DNA of 64,000 bases from Paralvinella palmiformis. Taxonomy: Eukaryota; Annelida; Polychaeta; Terebellida; Alvinellidae. Numbering within the stretch: position 1 is the first letter of the stretch; the number at the start of each line of letters is the position of its first letter. The notes beneath the pieces were generated by a model that was not told the DNA's origin, made no database searches, and saw only the letters and a program-made list of their open reading frames with translations. The translations under genes were made by a program, and so were the position numbers. This document shows positions 12,277 through 26,126 of this stretch, in pieces. Location: positions 2,355,001 through 2,419,000 of the forward strand of contig JAODUP010000012.1 in assembly GCA_025642065.1 (NCBI GenBank), read 5' to 3'.

Positions 12277-12412
12277 GATGATGATGATGATAATAATAAT
12301 AATAATAATAATAATAACGACGACCAGTACGACGATGATGATGATACAACAACAACAAAAACAACAACAACAATAAAAACAACAACAACAACAATAAAAC
12401 AACAACAACAAT
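12213..12412. repeat. Trinucleotide array cluster (AAT)(GAT)(AAT)(GAC)(GAT)(ACA)
   Basis: Six consecutive trinucleotide blocks total 200 bases. They keep one frame open as Asn, Asp and Thr runs. This is not a gene: it abuts the 3' end of the antisense LINE and most likely grew from that element's tail. Confidence 0.9.
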
Positions 12413-14560
12413 GTATATTTAATAAAGCGCCCCTAGTAGCAGGAGCCATTCAAAAGCGCCGTACAGTTATACCCAAAATAATATATCTGTATAAACCCAA
12501 TAAGAGATTTAAATGATAGTCATTAGTTATCTGTGAAAGGTAATTTAAACAGGTGTGTGTTCTTAGAATAGATTAAATATTTTCATGAGACGACGCACTT
12601 CTAATAACCGCCGGCAATCTATTCAACAAATCGGGGACTGCAACACTAAACGCACAATCACCAAAATGACTGCAGCCGAGACATTGGTACCTGCAATAGT
12701 ATCTGATTGTCTGACTTGAGTTTTTTCGGGATTACCTTCTAATGGACATCGGTTCACACAGGTATTCAGGTGCCATGTTACTGATAGATTTATAAGTTGT
12801 TAGTACAATCTGAAAATGGATACGCTGTCTAACAGGTAGCCAATGTAATTTTTGAAGAATTGGCATAACACTATACTGAATTCACTGAAGGTGATTGATG
12901 TTATAATCAGATATGCCATATAACAGGGAGTTACAGTAGTCTATGCGATATGTAACAGAGGCATGGACCACGGTAACAAGTGCTTCTGGTATCAAGAATT
13001 CTTTTAAACAATGGGTGTTCTTAAGAATGTATTATGTAGCTCAACATAATGATGTTCATACATTTTAATACATTTATAAAAAATAACACCTAGATTTGTT
13101 ATTGACTCATTAGATGTAATCGAAGATGCACGCATCTGTAACGCTGGTGTTTTTAAGATTTACACAATTTGGTGATGCCAAATATATAATATTTATTTTA
13201 TTATCATTTAGTCTCATACCAGCAATGCAGTCTTCTAAATTGTTTAAGGAAGAGGAGAAATTTAACTCATTGTCAAGTAATTTATCTGACAGACCGAACA
13301 TGTATTTCAACCTAGAGAAGTAATCTATGGGCAACCTTATAAAATGCAGCAGATCGGTAATAATCGTTTAACTTGATCAAGTGACACCATAATAAAAACG
13401 TTCACTAAATGTTTGCTTATATCGAAAGCAACTGCTCGTTCTATAACTTTAGATAAAAATATAAGATTTGAAGCATGTCTGTGAATGCTTAAAATATTAC
13501 GGTTCAAACTGAGTTTTTTTATTAATGTTTTTACAAGGGAAGTTTTCATGGATCTTGGCAAAACCCTAGAGATAATTACCAATTAACTATCTTTGTAATT
13601 CAGTTTATCAGAACATCCAGGCACTCTTTCATAAGTCACCTTGTCATAGGCTTAAATAGATGATCTTTTCAGCCATAGTCTATTATCAGTATCTGTAAAA
13701 GGTTCAAGTGTATCCATCATGGACATGCAGGACTCTTCTACCAATGGAATACGATGTGATAAGATGTGGGGGGGGGAAGGGGGGACACAAACATAGTGGA
13801 CACGCAAACCGGTCCTGATCCACAGCTACTCGGAATACCTTGTGTGTCTCTTTGCAGCTTGTATGTCCCTATTGTATCATGGAAGTAGTGGTTTTCTTGG
13901 CATTTCTTTTGTCCTTAAAGGTTCATGCTTATCAACAAAGTCCCTCAATGTACTATTATAGATATCCACCAGATAATATTGGTCATGTGGTGGGTATCTA
14001 CGATAGTACAATATCATCCCCCAGATCTCCAGATCAGCAAGAAAGGCACCCTTTTCAATGGACTTCTATTTCCTGTATTGAATAACTTCATAAGAAACAG
14101 ATTATTTCTGTAAAAATACATCATTGCCAATAAGGAAACCATCAGGCACCATGGAAGATACAGATGAAATTATTATTGAAATCTATATTGAAATCACCTA
14201 AGATTGGTACCAAGAGAGTCAACAAATTCCGAAAATGCTTGAAGAAATCTGGAGAATTTTCTTAGTTGGGTGCAATCGGTAGATACTAACTACACTTATT
14301 GCCCAAGATACAGAAGACAGATGAGAATTTTCAAAAGACATAGCCTGAAAAAGCAAATGGGTTTCACACTTCGAAGAATCACGAAGGAGAATGCTGACTC
14401 CCTCACCTTTCTTCTGAATCCGAACCGCATGATGGAATTAATATCCAGCTGGAATCACCCATCATTAATTTTCTGGTCTGAAGCATTATCAGTCAGCCAA
14501 GTGTCTGTAATGACAAGAGCATCAAGATCCATATCCTAAAAATATCAGATATTTCATCAG
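12413..14560 (-). mobile_element. CR1/L2-like LINE relic with AP-endonuclease and RT remnants
   Basis: Reading the minus strand from 14560 down, the first recognisable motif is DLDALVITDTWLT of the AP-endonuclease. Next come a CTQLRKFSRFLQAFSEFVDSL stretch and a GDFNIDF-like remnant, then the linker with YNSTLRDFVDKHEPLK (about 13930). An early RT motif, SNLIFLSKVIERAVAFDISKHL, lies at 13337-13582. The RLNDNKINIIYLASPNC block after the catalytic YADD follows at 13110-13334, then NLGVIF and APEYLCEPM and a terminal FSVAVPDLLNRLPA block. The RT core between the last two frames is deleted and there are many stops. The 3' end at 12413-12470 has paired GGCGC/GCGCC segments and then the trinucleotide array. 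Non-autonomous and dead. Confidence 0.85.
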
Positions 14561-15800
14561 ATTTGTTACGATTAACTAACAATTAGACAATTAGACCAAT
14601 ATTTATATTCTGTATAGCTGTGCCAGCAGATGGTGTTCTTGGCAAAGTAATCGTGGACGCATCGCTAAACGCATCGCTAAACAGTTGGCATTACCACATG
14701 AGGTCGTGAGACAACTGATCTTTAGCATTATCTATACATTTGTACAATTATATAAGAATAAATATGGGGAAAGGAAATTCTGAAGGTTTTATAATAACAT
14801 CAACAACTCTTAACAGTTTACACAAGTAAACAAAACCCGGATTCTTAGAGTAAATAATCGAGCGGCTGATAATACAGGGCATCAAGTGATCGATTAAATA
14901 GAAAATAAATAAAATAATTAAATACAATCAATTTACACTAATATAAATTAAATCTATATTATATATTCATTCTTGCAGTTCAGGCCAAATACAAAGTTTC
15001 AAATTGATATCAATGCTCACTACATATATTATATGGAATCATTCTGTCCGCTTTAATTATATTACAATTGCGCTGCAAAAATAAACCTTTATTAATCATG
15101 AGCAAATGATGATGATGATGATGATAATAATAATACTAATACTAATAATAATAATAATAATAATAATGTCCGGGAGCTGATTCTATAATGTGGAAGCTGG
15201 TTAGTGAAATGACCGGCGAGAAAATGTCTTAAGCCTAACCTGTGGTATCAAAAATAAGTTTGATCCTGGGGATCTCAGTGTCCTTGTTAATGCTTTAAAG
15301 CTTACGAATAATTGAGATAAAATACATATTCGGTGAGATATAAACAGATCCTATATACGTTTTCTTGTGGAGTTTTCTTTAGCTAGTTGTTGTTTACTAA
15401 GAATTAGACATACAATATATGTTATGGAACTATATTTACCTAATGTTTATGTAAATGTATGGTAATCGTAAATGTGATTACATTATCTAAATAACCGAAT
15501 ACAATTACGAATATTTGATATTTCATTTCAGTGATTATGACTACGTGTGGTAAAGGTACTCATATACGCAGCCATAGGAACGATTACTCATCCATACTCG
15601 GCCCATGTCTGGTATTCACACCAGCGTGATACAACATACGAGACGGTGTTAATTCTTCAAACATTATACACAAAGCTTGTGACCTGATGAATAGAGCAGA
15701 AGAGTATTTGATAAAAAAAATAGAAATAATTTGGACATAAAAGACGTGTGAAAATAAGGCAAAAATTTAATTAACTATTATTGATATGAAAATAAAATGA
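14561..15800. other. Unassigned sequence with a short (ATG)/(ATA) array
   Basis: A trinucleotide run lies at about 15107-15168. No gene is supported elsewhere in the stretch. Confidence 0.4.
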
Positions 15801-15808
15801 CATAAAAC

Positions 15809-15810
<2 letters not shown>

Positions 15811-15872
<62 letters not shown>
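15811..15872. repeat. (ATA)n trinucleotide array
   Basis: About 20 uninterrupted ATA units. Confidence 0.95.
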
Positions 15873-15875
<3 letters not shown>

Positions 15876-15965
15876 CTTGATTTATTATGTAATATAAGTC
15901 TTTAGCAATAAACTTTTTCTTTCAGCATAAATATTCAGAGTTATACTGTAATGTAATTATTTACT

Positions 15966-16082
15966 AAACTAATTCTTCAATTATCACGATCGATACTGAA
16001 ATACAATTATTTTATTTGATACGTATAGAAGTGTATAATTGTATTTCAGTATCGATCGCGATAATTGAGGTGTATTAGTTTG
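15966..16082. repeat. 117-base near-perfect inverted repeat
   Basis: The left arm (15966-16010) and right arm (16035-16082) are reverse complements over about 45 bases. They share ACTAAT, CAATTATC, CGATCGATACTGAAATACAA and flanking bases, with only a few mismatches and a roughly 24-base loop. It would form a strong hairpin and may be a MITE or a fold-back remnant. Confidence 0.85.
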
Positions 16083-17064
16083 ACTGAATGAAAGACATCT
16101 AAAAATAATATATAGTAATATATCATATTTGAGCGTCAACACTATTCTAGTTAATAACTGAACTACATATCGGATGATAACATCCTCCAATATGTTGGTT
16201 GCTATTGAAAATAATATAGATCGGTCTGTTTTCTTTGTTATTAAGTTAGTAAAAATGTAGTAGGTAGCTCGATATGTTAGGAACATAATCATGACACCGA
16301 ATTAATATTTTTATATATTTGTCAGCTGTATTTATCACACACCTGGTTTCCTTACTCTAACACGAATACGGAACACCGAATGAACTATCCGGAAATACAG
16401 CATCAAGCTGCGTACTATTTATGCCTTCAGTAGTCAAAACAGTCATAGGATATATTATTTATCCGGATCAGTGTTGGTTAACAGAATGTAGATACTAAAT
16501 AAACTAGTCTATATTGGTGTATCCTCAAAACATAACTACTGACACAATGAAAACTGGCATGTTGTAAGGTGAATGATACTTTGGCTTATGAATTATGATG
16601 ACAATATATCAATGCTGTAGATAAAATATTCTTAAGTAACATAGGCAAGATTTATTATTGCGGTACCTAACTATAGCTAACAGCGTGTGTGTAATATTTT
16701 CGCTACATATATCTTATAAATAATATATTACTTAGTTAAGCTTTGGAGTAAGCTCATCACTTTGAGTTGTTTCTCTGGTTTATAAATATTACTAGAGGTA
16801 ACCTCATTGATTTCCGACCAACAATTGTATTCTATTGATGACATTGTAATGCGTGCATACGTTTCCAAACAATGTTTCATAAAGTATTGACACCTTTTTT
16901 TCGTGCAACTACAAACAAAGGTTCTTCCAAATTCTAGCCAAAACAGTGTTAGGTCACATCCGGGTTTGGTTTTTGTTCTCACCTTTTTGGTTATATAACA
17001 ATATTATCAGCTGAAAACGAACATTAGTAAGTGTTAAAGCTATTGTTCAACTGAAATGTTTCAG
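16083..17064. other. Unassigned sequence
   Basis: Minus-strand frames at 15984-16292 and 16728-16982 show no recognisable domain. No gene is supported. Confidence 0.35.
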
Positions 17065-17345
17065 AACATCACATTTAGACAACAAGGTACCCCAAGCTGA
17101 AGATGCTACATTTAAAAGGCAGAGCCAACGATACGTCAAATAACAATGTTTACAGAAGTTTACAAAAACGTTAATTTATGTGAAATGTCAACTGTATTTA
17201 GACAGCAGGGTACCGTATGCTGAAGATGCAACATTAGAAAAACAGAGCCAAATGATACGTCATCGTCTTACTGCAATTAGCAAGACGAAAGTACTACAGC
17301 TTGATGTAGGAACGATTACACAAATAACAATGTTTACTTCTGGTA
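17065..17345 (+). repeat. Local direct duplication with a 60-base difference
   Basis: Two adjacent segments share the order TTAGACA(A/G)CA, GGTACC, GCTGAAGATGC, CAGAGCCAA, GATACGTCA and AATAACAATGTTTAC. The second copy carries about 60 extra bases between GATACGTCA and AATAACAATG. The second copy keeps a 70-codon open frame (17180-17392); the first does not. No domain is recognised. Confidence 0.7.
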
Positions 17346-17519
17346 AGTTTTGGGATTATTATGTTTTATATGAAAAGCAAAACTCATGTTAAACAAACAA
17401 ACCGAAGACATCCTAAAATATTTATACTGGAATAAGAAATACTTGGTACTAGTGTTAGGTGTACAATGAGCTGGCTACGTACGGGCATGCTCCGTACAGT
17501 CATGGAGGCCACATTACAC

Positions 17520-17670
17520 AGTCCTTAATACCAGCTAGAGTACTAAACAGAACACCAACCAGAACATTATCTAAAGCATCAACCAGAACACCAACAGAAC
17601 ACCATTCAGAGTACCATCTAGAACAACAATCAGAAAACCATCCAGAACTCCAAACTGAAGACTAACCAAA
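17520..17670 (+). repeat. Degenerate minisatellite, ACCA-CAGAACA type
   Basis: Repeated AACCAGAACACC-like units of about 12-18 bases with heavy degeneracy. The plus-strand frame 17459-17665 is just this repeat. Confidence 0.65.
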
Positions 17671-18625
17671 ACAACATTCCATACCCGCTTTTGTATATCG
17701 GTCTCGCACATATTGTGTATTACGGTCAGCCACTGTTAACCCAATTAGATAAGTCGAATGACAAAGTAAACTTCATTTGATAATACTATTTGAGGCTTGA
17801 GATGAGTATAGTAGAGGTTTAAATGTGCTATAAGTCTACGTTAACATAAAACAATGGATACTCCTAGTCGACACAAATGTGGGATGAAATGTGAATTGAA
17901 AAATACGACTTGTATTTAGCTTATATTTTGGTTATCTATGGAGGTTTCTGGGGGTTTTGTCGCATAACTATATAATATTTGTGAGAAGCTCAGCATAGAA
18001 TAGATTAACCTTATTCATTTTGATGATTTATTTACTAATTTACCAGATTTCAGCGAATAAAGTTTCAGATATGTTGATCATTAAATACGAGTTCCGTATA
18101 ATGTTGTTGAACTGACTGTTCTCATTCTGGATCTGGCTCTTTTCTATATTAAGACTTAAAGTAAAACCAAATTATTTGTTTATTGGTGAAGGAAAAACGT
18201 TAATTTCTCGTCTCATTAAACAACAACTACATTACAGAGTATTTAATATAATGATATATAACACCTCTTTCCCTATATAATGTATATAATACTATAAAGT
18301 TACGGTCTGTTTGATCCGACAAGATTAACTCTGTACAGGTGATGTTGTTTATATTATAGCTGAAAGAGCTTTATATATTAACCTGACACTAGTAGCTTGA
18401 TGTTTCCCAACGAGCCTGTATCATATATATATTTTTAAATCTTCAGATATTGTACTGTCATATATTATTTTATTTGTAATAATATATATGACATTAATAT
18501 CTTATGATGATTCTTTTTTATAAGGCGTCGTAATATTAAAACGAAACATAGCAAATATTTACAAATTTATAATTCAACTTAGTCCGGGTATTGTATCTAA
18601 GAGAGCGCTGTTATTTTTTATATAT

Positions 18626-18683
<58 letters not shown>

Positions 18684-19380
18684 TTAAATATAAATTCTCA
18701 GTGACTTGATGTTTTTTAAATTGGCTGACTGTGCTGTTTAATAATTTATAAGACAATATTGTCTTTATCTTAATATGTATGGGATCTATGTTATTTAGGA
18801 ATGAGTGTCTTACAGCTTGCTAAATTAAACCGGCCATATACTGCCTTAGTTAAGACTATATTACTAACATACGTCATCCTTGTTTCATTAAGCAGTCACT
18901 GATGTCTTCTGGACCCAATCATAAACTGGAGTATTACACTATGTTGTCACTGGATCACGAGATGTTGGAACTCTGGAAACATGTACACATATCTTTATTC
19001 CCTTCAAAGACAATAATTTAAATGCCATCAAGCAAATGTTACGGTTTTCTTCATTAACTGCAGTGTTCTGTCACAGTGCAAGTATGTACTGTTTAAATCT
19101 TGTTTCTATCCAAAGTGTTACAAGGAGTATAAGCCAAAATCCATAAGCACATCTGTGTTGAGCGATCCTGGTAATCTATTTTACGGTACTAGCATGACCA
19201 ATTAAAAAATATGATTTTTGTTAAAACAATATTTACATCCGATATATATGTTTTAGCTAAACAACACCATTATGTATAGAAAGAACTATACGTTTACGTT
19301 TCGGACAGACAGACAGATATAAAAAAGAGATAGACAAACAGACAAAAGGACCGACAGACAGACAGACATCCCCCACACAA
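17671..19380. other. Unassigned AT-rich sequence with (TA)n
   Basis: Contains a (TA)n run at about 18628-18680 and AGAC-rich sequence near 19303-19370. Nothing else is recognised in this 1.7 kb. Confidence 0.4.
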
Positions 19381-19386
19381 ATGTAC

Positions 19387-19400
19387 ACACACACACACAC

Positions 19401-19436
<36 letters not shown>
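19387..19436. repeat. (AC)n microsatellite
   Basis: A CA run of about 50 bases with one interruption. Confidence 0.95.
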
Positions 19437-19437
<1 letters not shown>

Positions 19438-19867
19438 CTCCCCAGACAGACATATACAGATAGGATGATTTCATGACTTAGTTTATTTATCTTTGTGTTA
19501 TAATACTAACTACGCACGGGGATCTATCTCACAAGAACAGACGGAAAATGTCTATTAAATAAATGTTTAAATGGTAAACATCCTACAGAGGAAATTTTTT
19601 AATACCAGCTCAGCTATCTTATCCTGTAACTTTTGGATCACTTCCTTCCGTCAATCTTCCATCTGTTGTCTTTTGACTAAGAAAGAGATCATGTATTTAC
19701 ATCTTTACCCAACATACTGAGTACACATTAACTATGGGTACTATTCTTATAATGGAAAATCAAATTAGCTTATTTACTGCATATGACACTGGAATCTGAT
19801 TGCAGCGTGAAGACACACAGTTTTCTGTCAGTCTTGATAATGCTCCTGATGTTATGGTCGCTGGATA

Positions 19868-20440
19868 TGTGTGTGTGTGTGTGTGTGTGTGTTTTAGCTG
19901 TGTATAATAAGGCACAGGCACAGAGAATCTCGAACCGTGAATTCAAACTCTGGACGTTTCTTCAGGGGACTGAATCCAGAGTGGCGACTTTTCTTGCTGA
20001 GACATGTGTAATGTCTCACCAGGATCAACATATCTAAACATCCTTCGAGACCTACCTCCATAAATCTAAATACAAATACAACTATACATACATTAATCTA
20101 AAAATAAAATGTTCCATACCTCCACATATTGATAGATGTGTGCGTATACCTAAGCATGTGTCTGGTCTACTCATCAGCCTGTGGGAACCAACTAATTCGC
20201 TTTTCGTACGCGTCAAATATGTCACGCCCACAGGAAAGCGGCTACATACAAAAAGCGGAAGTACGAAAAAACATACCATTTGATACCACAGCTCGCAACA
20301 AACAACACGTGCGTGTGGTTCATTGGTGAATTACTATATACATATCATCACTACTTTGAAACCACAATTTACATTCAACAGTAATTTGCTGTGGCCCAAA
20401 AGAAACCTGTATATAAATTTTTGTCGACACCTCAGATGTT
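19868..20440 (+). repeat. Solo copy of dispersed repeat R1 with an extra 110-base module
   Basis: After a (GT)n run at 19868-19893 comes the GGCACAGGCACAGAG block. About 110 bases absent from the tandem copies follow (AATCTCGAACCGTGAATTC onward, to CACCAGGAT). The sequence then matches the tandem R1 unit from CAACATATCTAAAC to GACACCTCAGATG. It also lacks a 12-base segment present in the tandem units. The extra module recurs near 43.2, 57.7 and 61.4 kb. Confidence 0.8.
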
Positions 20441-21398
20441 TGTGTGTAATTTTATTGTACTTTAGGAATGACATTAGCCTGTTATAAGATAGTTTTTTTA
20501 AGATAATGGGGAACTGGGTTGACATCGAAAACGGTTTATGCTTACTTAATATGTTTTTATCTGTAAATAACGATACATTGTAAGACGTTTCATTATGTAT
20601 TAAGTGGAATTGTAATAGTCATAGTTTGATAATTAATAGCTTGAGCGTGAACGATCTGGCTAAATATTGTAATTAGCTGATAGAAACAGGTTAAGATTGA
20701 TAATGGTGAGAAATAACAGATTTCTCACTATCCAGCATGACTATTTGCTTCTCTGGATTATTCTCGTGATTCTCTTGACACTGCATTATCCTATGTTTTT
20801 AACAGACACACGCATGCGCACGCACACGCACACACACACACATACACACACACACACTCAGGCACACACACACAAGTGATTATATCTGGCGGTATACGAT
20901 GTGATATGGCGTCTATATATGAAATTCTCCCGTTTCATCAAGTAGTCCCATTTTGTATGCCATATACAAAGTTAGTTTTCTAGAAGTATGCATTTGTGAT
21001 AATATTCATTCTAGATTGTGTTTTAGTTAGTGATTTGTTGTATGCCTACAAACGGAAGTATACGGATATAGTGTTCGCTTGAGGAATTGCCTTTTAGGTT
21101 TTAAGCATTATAATGTTCCTCTGATAAATTGCGTTAATGCACAGCATCCAAGCGGACCGTGTGGCCTTAAAAGTATGTTAAAAGCTCTTTTATATACAGA
21201 CATATCTGGAGAATAAATTTAACCTGGGGGGACATTATATATTTTATACCAGGCCTCACTGTGAACAACAAAACAACAAAAGCGTGTTCACACGATAATA
21301 ATTCATCCCGTAGATGCAGTGTCGATATCTTAAATTCTCGATATCTTAAATTCTTATGAAGTTACATAAAAATCTACAATCATTCCACCAGTGTATTC
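20441..21398. other. Unassigned sequence with a CA array
   Basis: A CA-rich array with interruptions lies at 20806-20875. No gene is supported. Confidence 0.4.
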
Positions 21399-22056
21399 TT
21401 AAGGGGTCAGTTCACCATCAGATAATATTTCTTAAATATTTAATGCTTAGAGCAGTAACCAAAAATTCCACAATATTGTTCACGAAATATACCTGATATC
21501 ATAGATATAGGGAAATAATCTAAATTACTGGAGTGCGTCAATACGACTGCACCAGATGCCGCATTCGAAGGCGGGAAGGAGAAAAGTAAAAAATGCTCTG
21601 ACGTCATCTGGCCAGGAGAACAGATAGACACCAGTTAGTGTTCCAAGTTCTCCTCGCACTTTTTTCGATGATTCCACTCTTTTCGAAACAATCCGCATCA
21701 TCTTCATTTTGTAAGGGTTTTTCTGGCTCAAACCGATATGGTTGAGTGTCATTCATTGCGTAATTTTAACAAGATTATTGTGTTTCTTTCTGGAAGATTT
21801 CCTAGATAACACTTGTTTACAGACTTCTGGTCAAACTGCTGGGTTCAAGTGATGTCAGCATTCAAGAGCTTCCGGTTTCTGTCTAGCTTCATAATGGCGG
21901 CGCCCACAGTTCATTAAAAGTCGAATAATCGGCACTTTGAACTAGTTGATTTAATATGTGAGTAATCGTTTTCATATATAGATATCATCTATAATATTTG
22001 TGAACATAGCTGAATTAGTCCTGAAAATGTGAAATGAAGGTGGGCAGTTCCTTTAA
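21399..22056. mobile_element. Candidate TTAA-flanked MITE (piggyBac-like)
   Basis: The left end reads TTAAGGGGTCAGTTCACCAT and the right end, in reverse complement, reads TTAAAGGAACTGCCCACCTT. The ends are imperfect inverted repeats bounded by TTAA on both sides, 658 bases apart. TTAA is the known target site of piggyBac-type elements. No transposase motif was seen in the interior frames (for example 21525-21752 minus), so it would be non-autonomous. Confidence 0.55.
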
Positions 22057-23508
<1,452 letters not shown>

Positions 23509-23557
23509 CTAGAATGTTTCTCTATCTCTCGGGATTCTCTGCAGTATACATCCTATA

Positions 23558-24936
23558 CAGTCTAACCTGTTCCTAACGCCATCTGTCTGGAAGCGCCACC
23601 TGCTATAAACGCCACTTTTCCAAAGTCCCGATGCAAATCCCATTCAAACTGACCTGTCTGGAACCGCCACCTGCCCGACGCTGCCAACCGCCAGTGTTTC
23701 GCGGTCCTAGGTCTACAATATTACCTGTCAAGTAACCACCAGTTGAGATAATACCGGCGCTGATTGTCATTGGCCGCACACCACCAACATATTGACCAAT
23801 AATGGCTCTTCCCCAATGAGTATGCCTCCGACAGTGTCCATGATGAAGTTTTGCGCTGACTGTGTCTTAACTATGTTATATAAAGACAATTGATTCTTGA
23901 TTCTTGACAAACCTAGAAAATCTGTGAAAAACAGAAAACTGCTAAAGGCCTTATGTTCAAATTGTGATTGCAAAATCTCTACAAAATATTTTAGGTATAA
24001 ATTGTCAGCAAATTTTCTAATTAATCACATTATAGTTTTGATATGCCAACTTGCACGCCATTCCTGACATATTATATATTGTGATATTAAGAAACAACGA
24101 CCTTCTGCGTGAATTGCAAGATGTTTCGCAAATCCCGCAAAATCTTACCTTTAGATCAAAAAGTGAAGGCTCTGGAGATGTATGATCAAAAATCCAGTTC
24201 TCGCACTGTTGGAAAGGCATTTGTCATTTAATACAAAATACAAAAACTTGTCAAGCATAAGGCTGGGGTATTGCAGGAATATAGTGGAAACGCACCCAGT
24301 CATAGCCGATGTATTCGCCGTAAGACTGACAATGTCGAAATCAACGAATTGATATGCAGATGGGTTCAGGATGCCACTACAAGATGTGTGCAAGTCAGTG
24401 GGCCATTGATACAGCGTCAGGCCCTCAAATTTGCTGCTGATCTGAAGGTCGATTCATTTCGGCCTTCAAATGGTTGACAACAGTCATTTGTAAAATGCAA
24501 AAAAAAACAGTGTGTTTGGATCTGTGAATGGTGAGAGTGGTAATGTAGATAAGATTGTTGTGAGTGACTGGAAGTCAAAGCTGTCCAAAATATGTGATGA
24601 ATACGTGCCACGTGACATCTTCAATATGGACGAAACGGGTCTGATTTATCAATGACCGGCGAAAAGATTAAGCCTCTTGTCGTCGGAAAATCAGCAAAAC
24701 CACGTTCAATATCAACTCCCTCCCCGTCCAATATTGTGCATGTATATTTTAACAATTAGATATACACACTTGAATATAAATAAATAGCATATCTATATAT
24801 ACTATATGTTGTTTAATCACTGGAGGTTCCACCTTTTAATAAGTGCCTGGAGTTCAACCTGTCTGGAATCTTCACCTGTCTATAAACGCCACTTTCAGTG
24901 AGCCCGCACAAGTGGTCTTAAGAGCCGGTTAGACTC
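23558..24936 (+). mobile_element. Internally deleted pogo/Tigger-type DNA transposon
   Basis: The left end starts TA-CAGTCTAACC and the right end, in reverse complement, TA-GAGTCTAACC. The TIRs are about 24 bases and imperfect, and TA dinucleotides flank both ends, as expected of Tc1/mariner/pogo elements. Subterminal blocks CTGTCTGGAA, TCACCTG or CCACCTG, and TATAAACGCCACTTT occur near both ends in direct orientation. The interior holds the transposase relic described separately. At 1.38 kb it is shorter than intact members because the catalytic domain is mostly missing. Confidence 0.8.
24121..24655 (+). pseudogene. Tigger/pogo transposase relic, N-terminal half
   Basis: Starts MFRKSRKILPLDQKVKALEM, a psq-type helix-turn-helix. 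It is interrupted by a TAA at about 24228, then continues LVKHKAGVLQEYSGNAPSHS and INELICRWVQDA. The second, CENP-B/Tc5-like DNA-binding domain follows (LKFAADLK, then FRPSNGW after a small deletion). After a frameshift in an A8 run near 24500 it reads GSVNGESGNVDKIVVSDWKS and then VPRDIFNMDETGLIY, the segment with the first catalytic Asp of the DDE domain. The rest of the catalytic domain is absent. It is clearly inactive. The family assignment rests on the NMDETGL motif and domain order. Confidence 0.85.
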
Positions 24937-24939
24937 TAC

Positions 24940-26120
24940 TTCATTCATGTGCCAATAGTCTATACTGACAATATTTCTCGCACAAAAATAAATTTAACAT
25001 TTTATGTTAACTCAACACACGGAACTGAAAATAACTATCTAAACTAACTTAGACACGAGAAATCATTTACCAAATAACAAACAAAACGCTCGAGGCTTTT
25101 ATCTTCGATTAAACCGTAGTATTTTCTCAGAAAGTTATCGATGTTTTGTTCTACTATTGTATAGATTTATCTTCGAACAACAGTATTGTATCGTTCATTA
25201 TATCCTGTAGAGTTACCTTACATAGTTTGTACATCTACCATGTTTGTAGTTTTATCCTGTTATCTGTGGGTTCGTGTATTGTCCGAGAACATTACATGCT
25301 TTACCTAGAGACTTAAGAGTCATCCGAAGTAATAACAATGTATAGGTTTATGGATGTATTAAAGGGTGGACGCGGAGATTAGTATAGATGTATAGGACTA
25401 TATATGTGTATGTCTGTGCATACACGCATGCCCGTGTGTGTACGTGCCTGACCTAAAGCACACACGTACGAAATAAATATTTCATCTTTCCACTGATGCG
25501 ACGGGGACCATGTCAGCTACTGTGCCTCTATCAGGTTTATTCCTGTCTGTGATGTACATCCTAGAATCATCTCTTGTGACAATGGTCTATCTCGGCAACA
25601 GACTCTCCGGATCAGAGGAAACGAAGGTATTTTTAGCAGTACACGGTACATGTATATTTAATCATAAACAACGATATCAGACTACAGGTTGGTAGTAGTC
25701 GTAAATCCTGCAATCCAGAAATATCACATAATGGTCAGCACTCCTGACATCTGAACTATACTATCCTCTCCTAGAGAGATATAGGAGTCAATAGCTGACT
25801 AACAATAGAAATAATTAGATAAAGTAACTTAACTATATTTGAACTTTACATTATTAAGATGCAGGTGGCGCTGCTGTTAGCCATACCTCAGGTGATACGT
25901 CATATTTTAATTGGATTAACGTGTGAAACGATGGAGCAGTTATCATGATAACAAATAAGACAGCCTATTAAATAACACCCAGCACAAGGTTCTTTTAAGT
26001 ATCATCGATTGAGTAATTAGAAATATGAATAAAATCATAACAATTGTGGATGATAAAAATGCAGAAATGTTGCTCGTTAGATTGACCGTCGTTCATTTGC
26101 TAGTTGCAACGAACAAGTAC
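24940..26120. other. Mostly unassigned sequence
   Basis: Apart from the weak candidate exon at 25510-25626, no gene, RNA or repeat was recognised. Confidence 0.4.
25510..25626 (+). CDS. Weak candidate: short hydrophobic coding exon
   Basis: From an ATG at 25510 a 39-codon stretch reads MSATVPLSGLFLSVMYILES and continues hydrophobic to GSEETK, just before GTATTT, which could be a weak 5' splice donor. GC content is visibly higher than in the surrounding AT-rich sequence, and third positions are balanced. It has no paralogue in the window and no recognised domain, so it may be chance. No partner exon was found. Confidence 0.18.
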
Positions 26121-26126
26121 CGCGTG

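Noticed and set aside
12178..12516. Asn/Asp/Thr-rich 112-codon frame
   Set aside because: Explained by the trinucleotide array at a LINE 3' end; the opposite strand is equally open.
13840..14113. Plus-strand frames suggesting a secreted protein
   Set aside because: They are antisense to the endonuclease/linker part of the LINE relic at 12.4-14.6 kb.
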